Source: an uncultured Bacteroidales bacterium
Lineage (GTDB): Bacteria > Bacteroidota > Bacteroidia > Bacteroidales > UBA932
Direction: 5' to 3'
NCBI GenBank assembly: GCA_947305045.1
Contig: CAMZCW010000182.1
Span: 1-5,031 of the forward strand
Length of the DNA stretch: 5,031 bases
How positions within the stretch are numbered: the first letter of the stretch is position 1; every line of letters starts with the position of its first letter. Both the position numbers and the translations under genes were made by a program. The notes below the pieces were generated by a model. That model ran no database searches and was not told the origin of the DNA. It was given only the letters and a program-made list of their open reading frames with translations. Below are positions 1-5,031 of this stretch, piece by piece.

Positions 1-1082
1 CCCTGCTGGCCGCCACCGTGCTGGCTGCCCGGGCGCAGAACACCCAGGAAGCTGCAGCAGAGGCTGCCGCCGCCCTGAGCGCCGCGGAGGATGTCCCGGA
101 GAAAGTGGAAAAGCCCAAATACTGGACCAATTCCGTCCTCACCAACATCAACTTCGGCCAAACCTACCTGAGCCAGTGGGCGGCAGGTGGTTACAACAAC
201 CTGTCCCTGGCCGGCAATGTGGACGCCAGCGCCAACTACGCCAAAGATAAACTCACCGGCACCAACCGCATTCAGTTGGACTATGGTTTCCTGTGGAGCG
301 CAGACAAACCCATTCTCCAGAAGAACAAGGACCGCATGTACATTGAGTCCAAATGGGGCTACGAAACGCCGGTGCGCCACCTGTCCTACTCCGCCACCTT
401 CGACTTCCTGAACCAGTTTGGCCGCAACTATGACTATAAAACACCGGCCACCAAGTACGACGATGACGGAAATCAACTGGATCCCACCTCAGAAGACTGG
501 CTGGGCGCCCGCGTACTCAAGTCCGGATTCATGGCTCCCGCCTATATCAATCTGGGTATCGGTGTGCTGTGGACCCCGGCACCGTGGGTCTCCGTGAACT
601 TTGCGCCCGCCACCGGAAGTGCCGTGATAGTAACCATTCCGGAGCTGCGCTACACCTACGGTATGGACCTGAGAGATGCAGACAAGTACAAAGATTTGGC
701 AGAGCTGGAGGGAAAAGAGATTCGTAAATACAACCATGACAATGGTTATTACGACAATTTCCGCCCCGCCCGTATGGAATTCGGTGCCCAGCTCAAGATT
801 GACATGGGATGGGTCATCAACGACAACTTCTCCTACACCACCCAGTTCACTGCTTTTTACAACTACCTCAGACCCAAGGTGGAACCGCGTCTGACCTGGG
901 ACAACAAGGTGTACTGGAAACTGCGTAAGTTCTTTGCCCTCACCGTGTCCACCAACCTCATCTATGACCCGCTCGTGCGCGTACGGGATACAGACAAAGA
1001 TGGCAAGGCCGATGCCAAAGGCGTCCAGTTCAAAGAGTATCTGGAGTTCGGTTTTACCTATAGCTTCTCACATCAGCGCTAA
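1..1082 (+). CDS. DUF3078 family protein, probable outer-membrane beta-barrel (5' end outside window)
   Basis: The frame is open from base 3 and reads LLAATVLAARAQ, the hydrophobic end of a signal peptide with a likely cleavage site after ARA. The true start is therefore just upstream, and the GTG at 18 is not the start. An Ala/Glu-rich linker follows (residues 8-30, counting the GTG codon as 1). The body matches my memory of DUF3078: a FGQTYLSQWAAGGYNNLS segment (46-63), alternating aromatic/polar strands, FMAPAYINLGIG (171-182), a FAPATG turn (195-200), FRPARMEFGAQLK (248-260) and a C-terminal STNLIYDPLVRV (311-322) followed by a final strand ending in YSF plus SHQR. This strand pattern fits an outer-membrane barrel. 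An acidic DTDKDGKAD loop (324-332) precedes the last strand and resembles a calcium-binding loop. The family has no assigned biochemical function. The stop codon overlaps the tilS start. Family assignment is fairly sure; the membrane location is inferred. Confidence 0.85.
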   Translation, partial: LLAATVLAARAQNTQEAAAEAAAALSAAEDVPEKVEKPKYWTNSVLTNINFGQTYLSQWAAGGYNNLSLAGNVDASANYAKDKLTGTNRIQLDYGFLWSADKPILQKNKDRMYIESKWGYETPVRHLSYSATFDFLNQFGRNYDYKTPATKYDDDGNQLDPTSEDWLGARVLKSGFMAPAYINLGIGVLWTPAPWVSVNFAPATGSAVIVTIPELRYTYGMDLRDADKYKDLAELEGKEIRKYNHDNGYYDNFRPARMEFGAQLKIDMGWVINDNFSYTTQFTAFYNYLRPKVEPRLTWDNKVYWKLRKFFALTVSTNLIYDPLVRVRDTDKDGKADAKGVQFKEYLEFGFTYSFSHQR

Positions 1083-2173
1083 TGCTTCTGCTTGCAGTCA
1101 GCGGAGGCATTGATTCTATGTGCCTTATGGAAAAGGTCCGTCAGGAAGGCGGGCCTTTTGCCGTTGCACACTGCAACTTTGGTTTACGGGGCAGCGAGAG
1201 TGACGCGGACGAAGCCTTTGTCCGTTCGCAGGCGGCCCGTCACGGCCTCCCCTGCCATGTGAAGCGTTTTGACACAGAGGCGTTTGCATCGGCAGAGGGA
1301 ATTTCCATCGAGATGGCGGCCCGGCGGCTGCGGTACCACTGGTTCGGGCAGTTGTGCCGGGAACACGGGTATGAGGCCGTGGCCGTGGCACACAATGCCA
1401 ACGACAATGCGGAGACGCTCATACTGAATTTGTTACGCGGAACAGGGCTCAAGGGTATCACGGGCATGAAGGCGGAAGGCTTTCTTCCAGATCCGGACTA
1501 TGGGGACATTCCCCTTCGGAGGCCGTTGCTCTCCATGACCCGGGAAGAGATTGAAGCGTTTGCCCGCGAGAGGGGCCTCACCTGGCGCGAAGACAGCACC
1601 AATGCCCTGAACGCGTACAAACGCAACAGAATCCGCAACCAGGTCTTCCCCATTTTCGCCACCATCAACCCTTCCTTCGTCCAAACCCTGAACCGGGATA
1701 TGGAGCGATTCGCCGCAGAACTGAATCTCATCCTCAAAAACGGCCAAATTCAAGGACGAGAAGCCGAAAACCAGGCTCTCGTCCTCAAAAACAGCCAAAA
1801 TCAAGGACGAGAGGAGGCACATACCTCCTCTCGTGAGTATCTTATTACTGTGGAGGAGTGGGATGGAACGGAGGCGGTGAAGCAGCCGGAGGGGGTGCTG
1901 ATTCTGGATGCGGATAAGGTTGGAGAATATGTGGAGGGAGCCTGGGAGAGCGGAGACTGGATAAAGCCGCTGGGGGCACCGGGGCGCAAGAAACTGCAGG
2001 ACTGGTTCACGGACCATCACATCCCGGCCGACGAAAAACCATTTGTACCGCTCCTGAAAAGCGCGGCAGAGCCGCACCATGTGCTGGCCGTTATCCCCTG
2101 CTGCATCGACCATAGCGTACGCGTCACTGCAACCACCCGCCGGATTCTTCGCATTTCCGCAAAAAATGGTTAA
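1082..2173 (+). CDS. tilS: tRNA(Ile)-lysidine synthetase TilS, short form with a repeat-derived linker
   Basis: TilS uses ATP and lysine to convert C34 of the CAU-anticodon tRNA-Ile to lysidine, so that it reads AUA and is charged with isoleucine; it acts in the cytosol. The PP-loop SGGIDS is at residues 7-12, followed by HCNFGLRG (30-37), AHNANDNAET (103-112), LLRGTGLKGITGM (117-129), RPLL (147-150), REDSTN (169-174) and RNRIRNQVFP (181-190). The C-terminal TilS_C-like domain includes IKPLGAPGRKKLQDWFTDHH (294-313) and ends in IDHSVRVTATTRRILRI (342-358). The ATG at 1082 is the only usable start: an in-frame TAG lies at 1061 with no other start codon between. This leaves almost nothing before the PP-loop strand, whereas relatives usually have about 15-25 residues there. 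At 363 residues it is shorter than the roughly 430-450 I recall for Bacteroidales TilS. The missing part falls around residues 212-272, where a 17-residue repeat sits instead of the helical middle domain. The ATP-site motifs are intact, so it is probably functional. The TAATG overlap suggests translational coupling to the DUF3078 gene. Confidence 0.93.
   Translation: MLLLAVSGGIDSMCLMEKVRQEGGPFAVAHCNFGLRGSESDADEAFVRSQAARHGLPCHVKRFDTEAFASAEGISIEMAARRLRYHWFGQLCREHGYEAVAVAHNANDNAETLILNLLRGTGLKGITGMKAEGFLPDPDYGDIPLRRPLLSMTREEIEAFARERGLTWREDSTNALNAYKRNRIRNQVFPIFATINPSFVQTLNRDMERFAAELNLILKNGQIQGREAENQALVLKNSQNQGREEAHTSSREYLITVEEWDGTEAVKQPEGVLILDADKVGEYVEGAWESGDWIKPLGAPGRKKLQDWFTDHHIPADEKPFVPLLKSAAEPHHVLAVIPCCIDHSVRVTATTRRILRISAKNG
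1726..1812 (+). repeat. In-frame direct repeat, two 36-bp copies with a 51-bp period, inside tilS
   Basis: Copies lie at 1726-1761 and 1777-1812 and differ at three positions (1730/1781, 1742/1793, 1749/1800). The 51-base period equals 17 codons, so the reading frame is kept. The encoded units are LILKNGQIQGRE (216-227) and LVLKNSQNQGRE (233-244), 9 of 12 residues identical. The segment lies between the PP-loop N-terminal domain and the C-terminal domain. It looks like a duplicated or inserted short repeat, because TilS has no conserved motif of this kind. Confidence 0.9.
1776..1834 (+). repeat. Two overlapping perfect inverted repeats inside tilS
   Basis: CTCTCGTCCT (1776-1785) is the exact reverse complement of AGGACGAGAG (1804-1813). 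ACGAGAGGAGG (1807-1817) is the exact reverse complement of CCTCCTCTCGT (1824-1834), with the 6-base loop cacata between. The two hairpins share bases 1807-1813 and so cannot form together in full. No T-run follows the second hairpin, so it is not a standard intrinsic terminator. Such palindromes are typical of small interspersed repeat elements, but no family could be assigned. Confidence 0.85.
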
Positions 2174-2178
2174 CTTTG
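2148..2178 (+). promoter_or_regulatory. Possible Bacteroidota promoter for gpmI-lpxD
   Basis: TAACTTTG at 2171-2178 matches the -7 consensus TAnnTTTG exactly and includes the tilS stop codon. A TTCG at 2148-2151, 19 bases upstream, matches three of four bases of the -33 TTTG. Transcription would start at roughly 2183, giving gpmI a leader of about 55 bases that begins just before the 2188-2208 hairpin. The short -7 motif can occur by chance and the -33 is imperfect, so this is tentative. Confidence 0.4.
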
Positions 2179-2187
2179 CAGGCTACG

Positions 2188-2219
2188 ATTCCCGGTCATG
2201 CCGGGAATGACGGGAATGA
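2188..2219 (+). repeat. Short palindromic intergenic repeat between tilS and gpmI
   Basis: ATTCCCGG (2188-2195) and CCGGGAAT (2201-2208) form a perfect 8-bp stem around the loop tcatg. The 9-mer CGGGAATGA then occurs twice in direct tandem (2202-2210 and 2211-2219). The word set (attcccgg, gtcat, gggaatgac) resembles short interspersed palindromic repeats that I recall from many bacterial chromosomes. An A-run follows on the + strand rather than a T-run, so it is not a canonical terminator for tilS. If gpmI is transcribed from 2148-2178, this hairpin lies close to the 5' end of its mRNA. Confidence 0.75.
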
Positions 2220-2239
2220 AAAAATAAACGTTATACAAT

Positions 2240-3760
2240 ATGAACAGAAAAGTACTTCTGATGATTCTGGACGGCTGGGGTGAAGGCCGTCACGACTACT
2301 CCAACGCTATCTGGACCCAGGGGGCCCCGAACATTGACGCCCTGCGCGCCAAGTATCCTTCCTCCCACCTGCAGGCCTGCGGTGAGTTTGTAGGCCTTCC
2401 GGACGGCCAGATGGGCAACTCCGAGGTGGGCCACATGAACCTGGGCGCCGGCCGCGTGGTGTATCAGGACCTGGTGAAGATCAACATCGCCTGCCGTGAG
2501 CATAAACTACTGGAAAACAAAGAGATAAAGGCAGCCTATGACTATGTGAAGCAGAGCGGCAAAAAACTGCATCTGATGGGCCTTACCTCCCACGGCGGCG
2601 TGCACAGCTCCCTGGACCACGTGTACGAATTCCTGCGCGTAGCCAAGGAAGAAGGACTGGACAAAGTGTATGTCCACGCCTTCATGGACGGCCGTGACAC
2701 AGACCCGCATAGCGGCCTGGGGTTCGTCAAGGAGCTGGAAGAGAAAATGGCCCAGACCACCGGTAAGGTAGCCTCCGTATGCGGCCGTTTCTATGCCATG
2801 GACCGCGACAAACGCTGGGCCCGCGTAAAAGAAGCCTACGACCTGCTGGTAGAAGGCAAGGGTGCGGCATTCGAGAGTGCCCAGGCCGGTATCCAGGCCA
2901 GCTATGACGCGGATGTGACGGACGAATTCATCAAACCCATCGTCGTAACGGAGAACGGCAAGCCCGTGGCCACTATCGAGGAAGGCGACGCCATCATCTT
3001 CTACAACTTCCGCAACGACCGCGCCCGTGAGCTCACCGCCGTCCTCACCCAGCAGGACATGCCGGAAGAAGGGATGCACACCATTCCGCTGTACTACTGC
3101 TGCCTTACCCCGTACGACGCATCCTTCAAGGGCGTGCACATCCTCTTTGACAAGGAACTGGTGCAGGACACCCTGGGAGAGACCGTCTCCAAGGCCGGGA
3201 AACACCAGCTGCGCATTGCGGAAACCGAAAAATACGCCCACGTGACCTTCTTCTTCAACGGCGGCCGCGAGACCGTCTTCGAGAATGAGGACCGCATCCT
3301 GGTGAACAGCCCCAAAGTACCCACCTATGACCTTCTGCCGGCCATGAGCGCTCCGGAAGTAGCAGAAAAACTCATCGCCCAAATCCGCACGGAAAAACAG
3401 GACATGATTATCCTGAACTTCGCCAACGGTGACATGGTGGGGCATACGGGTGTTTATACATCTATCACCCAGGCCGTTTCCTGCATTGACCGCCTGGTGA
3501 AAGCAGTGGTGGACGAGGCCATTGCGCACGATTATGTGGTGCTGCTTACCGCAGACCACGGCAACGCAGACTTCGCCGTGAACGCAGACGGTACGCCCAA
3601 CACCGCCCACTCCCTGAACACCGTTCAGTTTGTGGTCATCAACGCCGGTGAAAGCGTGAAAAGCGTCAAGGACGGCGCCCTGTGCAACGTGGCTCCCACC
3701 ATCCTGAAACTGATGGGCATCCCGCAGCCGTCGGCCATGACTGCGGAGCCGCTCATATAA
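2240..3760 (+). CDS. gpmI: 2,3-bisphosphoglycerate-independent phosphoglycerate mutase
   Basis: GpmI interconverts 3- and 2-phosphoglycerate in cytosolic glycolysis and gluconeogenesis through a phosphoserine intermediate, using two metal ions (usually manganese). At 506 residues it has full family length, and every expected motif is present: LDGWG with metal ligand D11; the [14 protein letters not shown] block (59-72) with the phosphoacceptor S61; GGVHS with H122; GRDTDP (151-156); [12 protein letters not shown] with R183 and R189 (182-193); NFRNDRARE (256-264) with substrate-binding arginines; EKYAH with K331; [12 protein letters not shown] with D398 and H402 (393-404); TADHGNAD with D439 and H440 (437-444); and TAHSLN with H457. 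The phosphatase-like domain is split around the inserted phosphotransferase domain (about residues 76-300), as usual. The ATG at 2240 follows an A-rich leader with no Shine-Dalgarno site, and the protein starts [14 protein letters not shown] as expected. Only 31 bases separate its stop from the lpxD start, so the two are probably co-transcribed. Confidence 0.98.
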   Translation: MNRKVLLMILDGWGEGRHDYSNAIWTQGAPNIDALRAKYPSSHLQACGEFVGLPDGQMGNSEVGHMNLGAGRVVYQDLVKINIACREHKLLENKEIKAAYDYVKQSGKKLHLMGLTSHGGVHSSLDHVYEFLRVAKEEGLDKVYVHAFMDGRDTDPHSGLGFVKELEEKMAQTTGKVASVCGRFYAMDRDKRWARVKEAYDLLVEGKGAAFESAQAGIQASYDADVTDEFIKPIVVTENGKPVATIEEGDAIIFYNFRNDRARELTAVLTQQDMPEEGMHTIPLYYCCLTPYDASFKGVHILFDKELVQDTLGETVSKAGKHQLRIAETEKYAHVTFFFNGGRETVFENEDRILVNSPKVPTYDLLPAMSAPEVAEKLIAQIRTEKQDMIILNFANGDMVGHTGVYTSITQAVSCIDRLVKAVVDEAIAHDYVVLLTADHGNADFAVNADGTPNTAHSLNTVQFVVINAGESVKSVKDGALCNVAPTILKLMGIPQPSAMTAEPLI

Positions 3761-3786
3761 GAGATTCTTCGCTTCGCTCAGAATGA
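3761..3786 (+). repeat. Short interspersed palindromic repeat between gpmI and lpxD
   Basis: Directly after the gpmI stop comes a 26-base sequence with arms ATTCT (3764-3768) and AGAAT (3780-3784) around an internal cgcttcgct. It resembles a widespread short repeat of the form gattcttcgcttcgctcag that I recall from many bacterial chromosomes. It fills most of the gap before lpxD, and its tail supplies the in-frame ATG at 3783. Only one copy is visible here, so repeat status rests on recognition and not on a second copy in the window. Confidence 0.6.
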
Positions 3787-3791
3787 GATCT

Positions 3792-4781
3792 ATGGAATTC
3801 ACAGCCAAATCTTTAGCACAGTTACTGAAAGGAACGGTTGAAGGAGACGAGAACGCCACGGCCACCAAGTTCGCCAAGATTGAACACGGCAAGCCGGGCA
3901 CGCTCAGTTTCTTCGCCAATCCCAAATACGAACCTTTTGTCTATAGCAGCAAGGCCTCTATCCTCATCGTCAATAAAGACTTTGTGCCCAAAGAGCCGGT
4001 GACCCCTACCCTGGTGCGCGTAGAGAACGCGTATTCCGCCATCGCCGACCTCCTGAAGTACGTGGCCGACAAAAAGAAAAAGGCCAAATGTCATCGCAGC
4101 CTCCGGGCCCGCTGGTTCCTGAGCACCCACTTTGGGAAACGCGTGTATCTGGGCGCCTTCTCCTACGTGGGGCGTCACACCACGGTGGGAGACAACACCA
4201 TTATCCACGAGCAGGTGTATATTGGCGAGAACTGCAAGATTGGCAAGAACTGCATCTTTTATCCCGGCGTACGCATTTATCCGGGCATGGTGATTGGCAA
4301 TAACGTCATCCTGCACAGCGGTGTAGTGATTGGGGCCGATGGCTTTGGCAACGCCCCGCGTCCGGACGGCAGCTGGGAAAAGATTGAGCACCTGGGGAAC
4401 GTAATCATTGGCGACGATGTGGAGATTGGCGCCAATTCCACCGTGGACCGCGCACAGATGGAATCCACCATCATCGGCAACGGTGTCCGCATTGACAACC
4501 TGTGCATGATTGCGCACAACGTGGTCATTGGCGACCATACGGTGATGGCCGCACAGACGGGTATCGCCGGCTCCACCGAAGTGGGCAAATACTGCATCTT
4601 CGCAGGCCAGGTGGGCATTGCCGGTCACGTAAAGATTGCCGATCACACCACCATCTGCGCCCAGGGCGGCGTCATTGGAAATATCCGCAAGGAAGGTGAA
4701 GTACTGGTTGGCTCCCCTGTCATGGAAGCCAAGAAATATATGAAGGCTTACGCCCTGTTCAAGCGCGCCGCAGAAAGCTAA
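3792..4781 (+). CDS. lpxD: UDP-3-O-acylglucosamine N-acyltransferase LpxD
   Basis: LpxD moves a 3-hydroxyacyl chain from acyl-ACP to the 2-amino group of UDP-3-O-acyl-glucosamine, the third step of lipid A synthesis, in the cytosol. The start is set at ATG 3792 ([12 protein letters not shown]) because Bacteroidales homologues begin MEF; the ATG at 3783 would add MRS and lies in the preceding repeat. From 3792 the protein has 329 residues. The N-terminal uridine-binding domain (about 1-95) includes [20 protein letters not shown] (27-46). The C-terminal domain is a left-handed beta-helix of hexapeptide repeats such as [18 protein letters not shown] and [15 protein letters not shown] (181-189) and [12 protein letters not shown] (239-250), with likely catalytic H242, are the active-site motifs; H279 in AGH is a second conserved histidine. 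The helical tail [20 protein letters not shown] is typical. The stretch [18 protein letters not shown] (about 99-116), which joins the two domains, is unusually basic and divergent. It lies upstream of lpxC, the usual neighbour. Confidence 0.96.
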   Translation: MEFTAKSLAQLLKGTVEGDENATATKFAKIEHGKPGTLSFFANPKYEPFVYSSKASILIVNKDFVPKEPVTPTLVRVENAYSAIADLLKYVADKKKKAKCHRSLRARWFLSTHFGKRVYLGAFSYVGRHTTVGDNTIIHEQVYIGENCKIGKNCIFYPGVRIYPGMVIGNNVILHSGVVIGADGFGNAPRPDGSWEKIEHLGNVIIGDDVEIGANSTVDRAQMESTIIGNGVRIDNLCMIAHNVVIGDHTVMAAQTGIAGSTEVGKYCIFAGQVGIAGHVKIADHTTICAQGGVIGNIRKEGEVLVGSPVMEAKKYMKAYALFKRAAES

Positions 4782-4793
4782 TCGGCATTCCCG

Positions 4794-4825
4794 TTTGGGA
4801 TTTAATCATATTTTACTTATCTTTG
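4794..4825 (+). promoter_or_regulatory. Bacteroidota-type promoter for lpxC
   Basis: TTTG at 4794-4797 and TATCTTTG at 4818-4825 match the -33 TTTG and -7 TAnnTTTG consensus exactly, with 20 bases between, which is the expected spacing. The surrounding DNA (4800-4825) is AT-rich, unlike the coding sequence on either side. Transcription should start near 4830, giving a leader of about 30 bases before the lpxC ATG. The spacing, context and full match make this the best promoter in the window. Confidence 0.75.
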
Positions 4826-4862
4826 TGCACTTTTAGAGAGGTGTAACAGAGATAAGTTCTGC

Positions 4863-5031
4863 ATGCATATTAATCAGCATACATTAAAAAAAGCATACTA
4901 CTTTCAGGGGAAGGGCTTACACACAGGCACATATGCCCACATGAAGATTATGCCTGCTCCGGCAGATTCCGGCATTAACTTCCGCCGGACAGACCTCCGC
5001 AGCAAACCCATTATCGAAGCCCTGGCAGAGA
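4863..5031 (+). CDS. lpxC: UDP-3-O-acyl-N-acetylglucosamine deacetylase LpxC, N-terminus (3' end outside window)
   Basis: LpxC is the zinc hydrolase that removes acetate from UDP-3-O-acyl-GlcNAc, the committed step of lipid A synthesis, in the cytosol. Only 56 codons are present. They read QHTLKKAYYFQGKGLHTG (5-22), MPAPADSGINFRRTDL (30-45) and then IIEALAE, which line up with E. coli LpxC (TLKR, GVGLHTG, PAPANTG, YRRTDL). H20 in GLHTG corresponds to a conserved active-site-region histidine; the zinc-binding HKxxD region lies beyond the window. The ATG at 4863 is chosen because this places TLK and GLHTG at the normal distance from the N-terminus and no earlier start is evident in frame. In Bacteroidota this gene is normally fused to fabZ (3-hydroxyacyl-ACP dehydratase) and followed by lpxA, but that cannot be seen here. 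No Shine-Dalgarno site lies at a useful distance. Confidence 0.93.
   Translation, partial: MHINQHTLKKAYYFQGKGLHTGTYAHMKIMPAPADSGINFRRTDLRSKPIIEALAE

Noticed and set aside
18..20. GTG start for the first gene
   Set aside because: The frame is open upstream to the window edge and encodes the middle of a signal peptide, so the true start lies outside the window.
1433..2113. Antisense open frame (226 codons) opposite tilS
   Set aside because: It has no domain I recognise, and the + strand has clear TilS motifs on both sides of the repeat.
2142..2152. Another copy of the gattcttcgc repeat at the end of tilS
   Set aside because: The match to the start of the 3761-3786 repeat is about 10 bases and encodes the conserved RRILRI tail of TilS, so coincidence is likely.
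2188..2208. Intrinsic terminator after tilS
   Set aside because: The stem is followed by non-T sequence and then an A-run on the + strand. On the minus strand the hairpin also lacks a downstream T-run.
2507..3925. Long antisense open frame (472 codons) opposite gpmI
   Set aside because: The + strand encodes a complete GpmI with all catalytic motifs. The antisense frame shows no recognisable domain and is explained by the codon use of gpmI.
3822..4646. Antisense open frame (274 codons) opposite lpxD
   Set aside because: Its repetitive His/Ala/Asn/Val composition mirrors the hexapeptide repeats of LpxD on the other strand, so it is a shadow.
4790..4800. Terminator after lpxD
   Set aside because: Only a 4-bp stem (TCCC/GGGA) around gttt is present. 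It is too weak, and it overlaps the -33 box of the lpxC promoter.
4836..4843. Shine-Dalgarno-like GAGAGGTG before lpxC
   Set aside because: It ends about 19 bases before the ATG, too far for a normal ribosome-binding site, and Bacteroidota seldom rely on such sites.

Overview
The window looks like chromosomal DNA from a Bacteroidota (Bacteroidales-like) bacterium. The signs are a DUF3078 outer-membrane-type protein, a promoter that fits the Bacteroidota -33 TTTG / -7 TAnnTTTG consensus exactly, A-rich leaders without clear Shine-Dalgarno sites, and LpxD and LpxC proteins resembling Bacteroidales homologues. The genus cannot be resolved by eye. All genes are on the + strand and tightly packed, and no stretch over 300 bases lacks a gene.

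Layout: (1) the 3' part of a DUF3078 gene, running in from the left edge in the middle of its signal peptide; (2) tilS (tRNA-Ile lysidine synthetase), overlapping the first gene by one base (TAATG); (3) a 66-base gap with a possible promoter and a palindromic repeat; (4) gpmI (cofactor-independent phosphoglycerate mutase); (5) a 31-base gap filled mostly by a second kind of short interspersed repeat; (6) lpxD (UDP-3-O-acyl-glucosamine N-acyltransferase); (7) an 81-base gap with a convincing promoter; (8) the first 56 codons of lpxC, probably the lpxC-fabZ fusion usual in this phylum, cut by the right edge.

The genes serve core functions: AUA codon decoding (tilS), lower glycolysis and gluconeogenesis (gpmI), and lipid A synthesis (lpxD, lpxC). 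DUF3078 proteins are probably outer-membrane beta-barrels. DUF3078-tilS looks like one translationally coupled unit, gpmI-lpxD like a second, and lpxC starts a third from its own promoter.

I see no previously undescribed system such as a defence island, CRISPR array, phage or large mobile element. The unusual signal is a set of short palindromic or direct repeats at 1726-1834, 2188-2219 and 3761-3786. The first lies inside tilS, where it encodes a 17-residue tandem repeat at the place where the family usually has an extra helical domain. The third supplies a spurious upstream ATG for lpxD.
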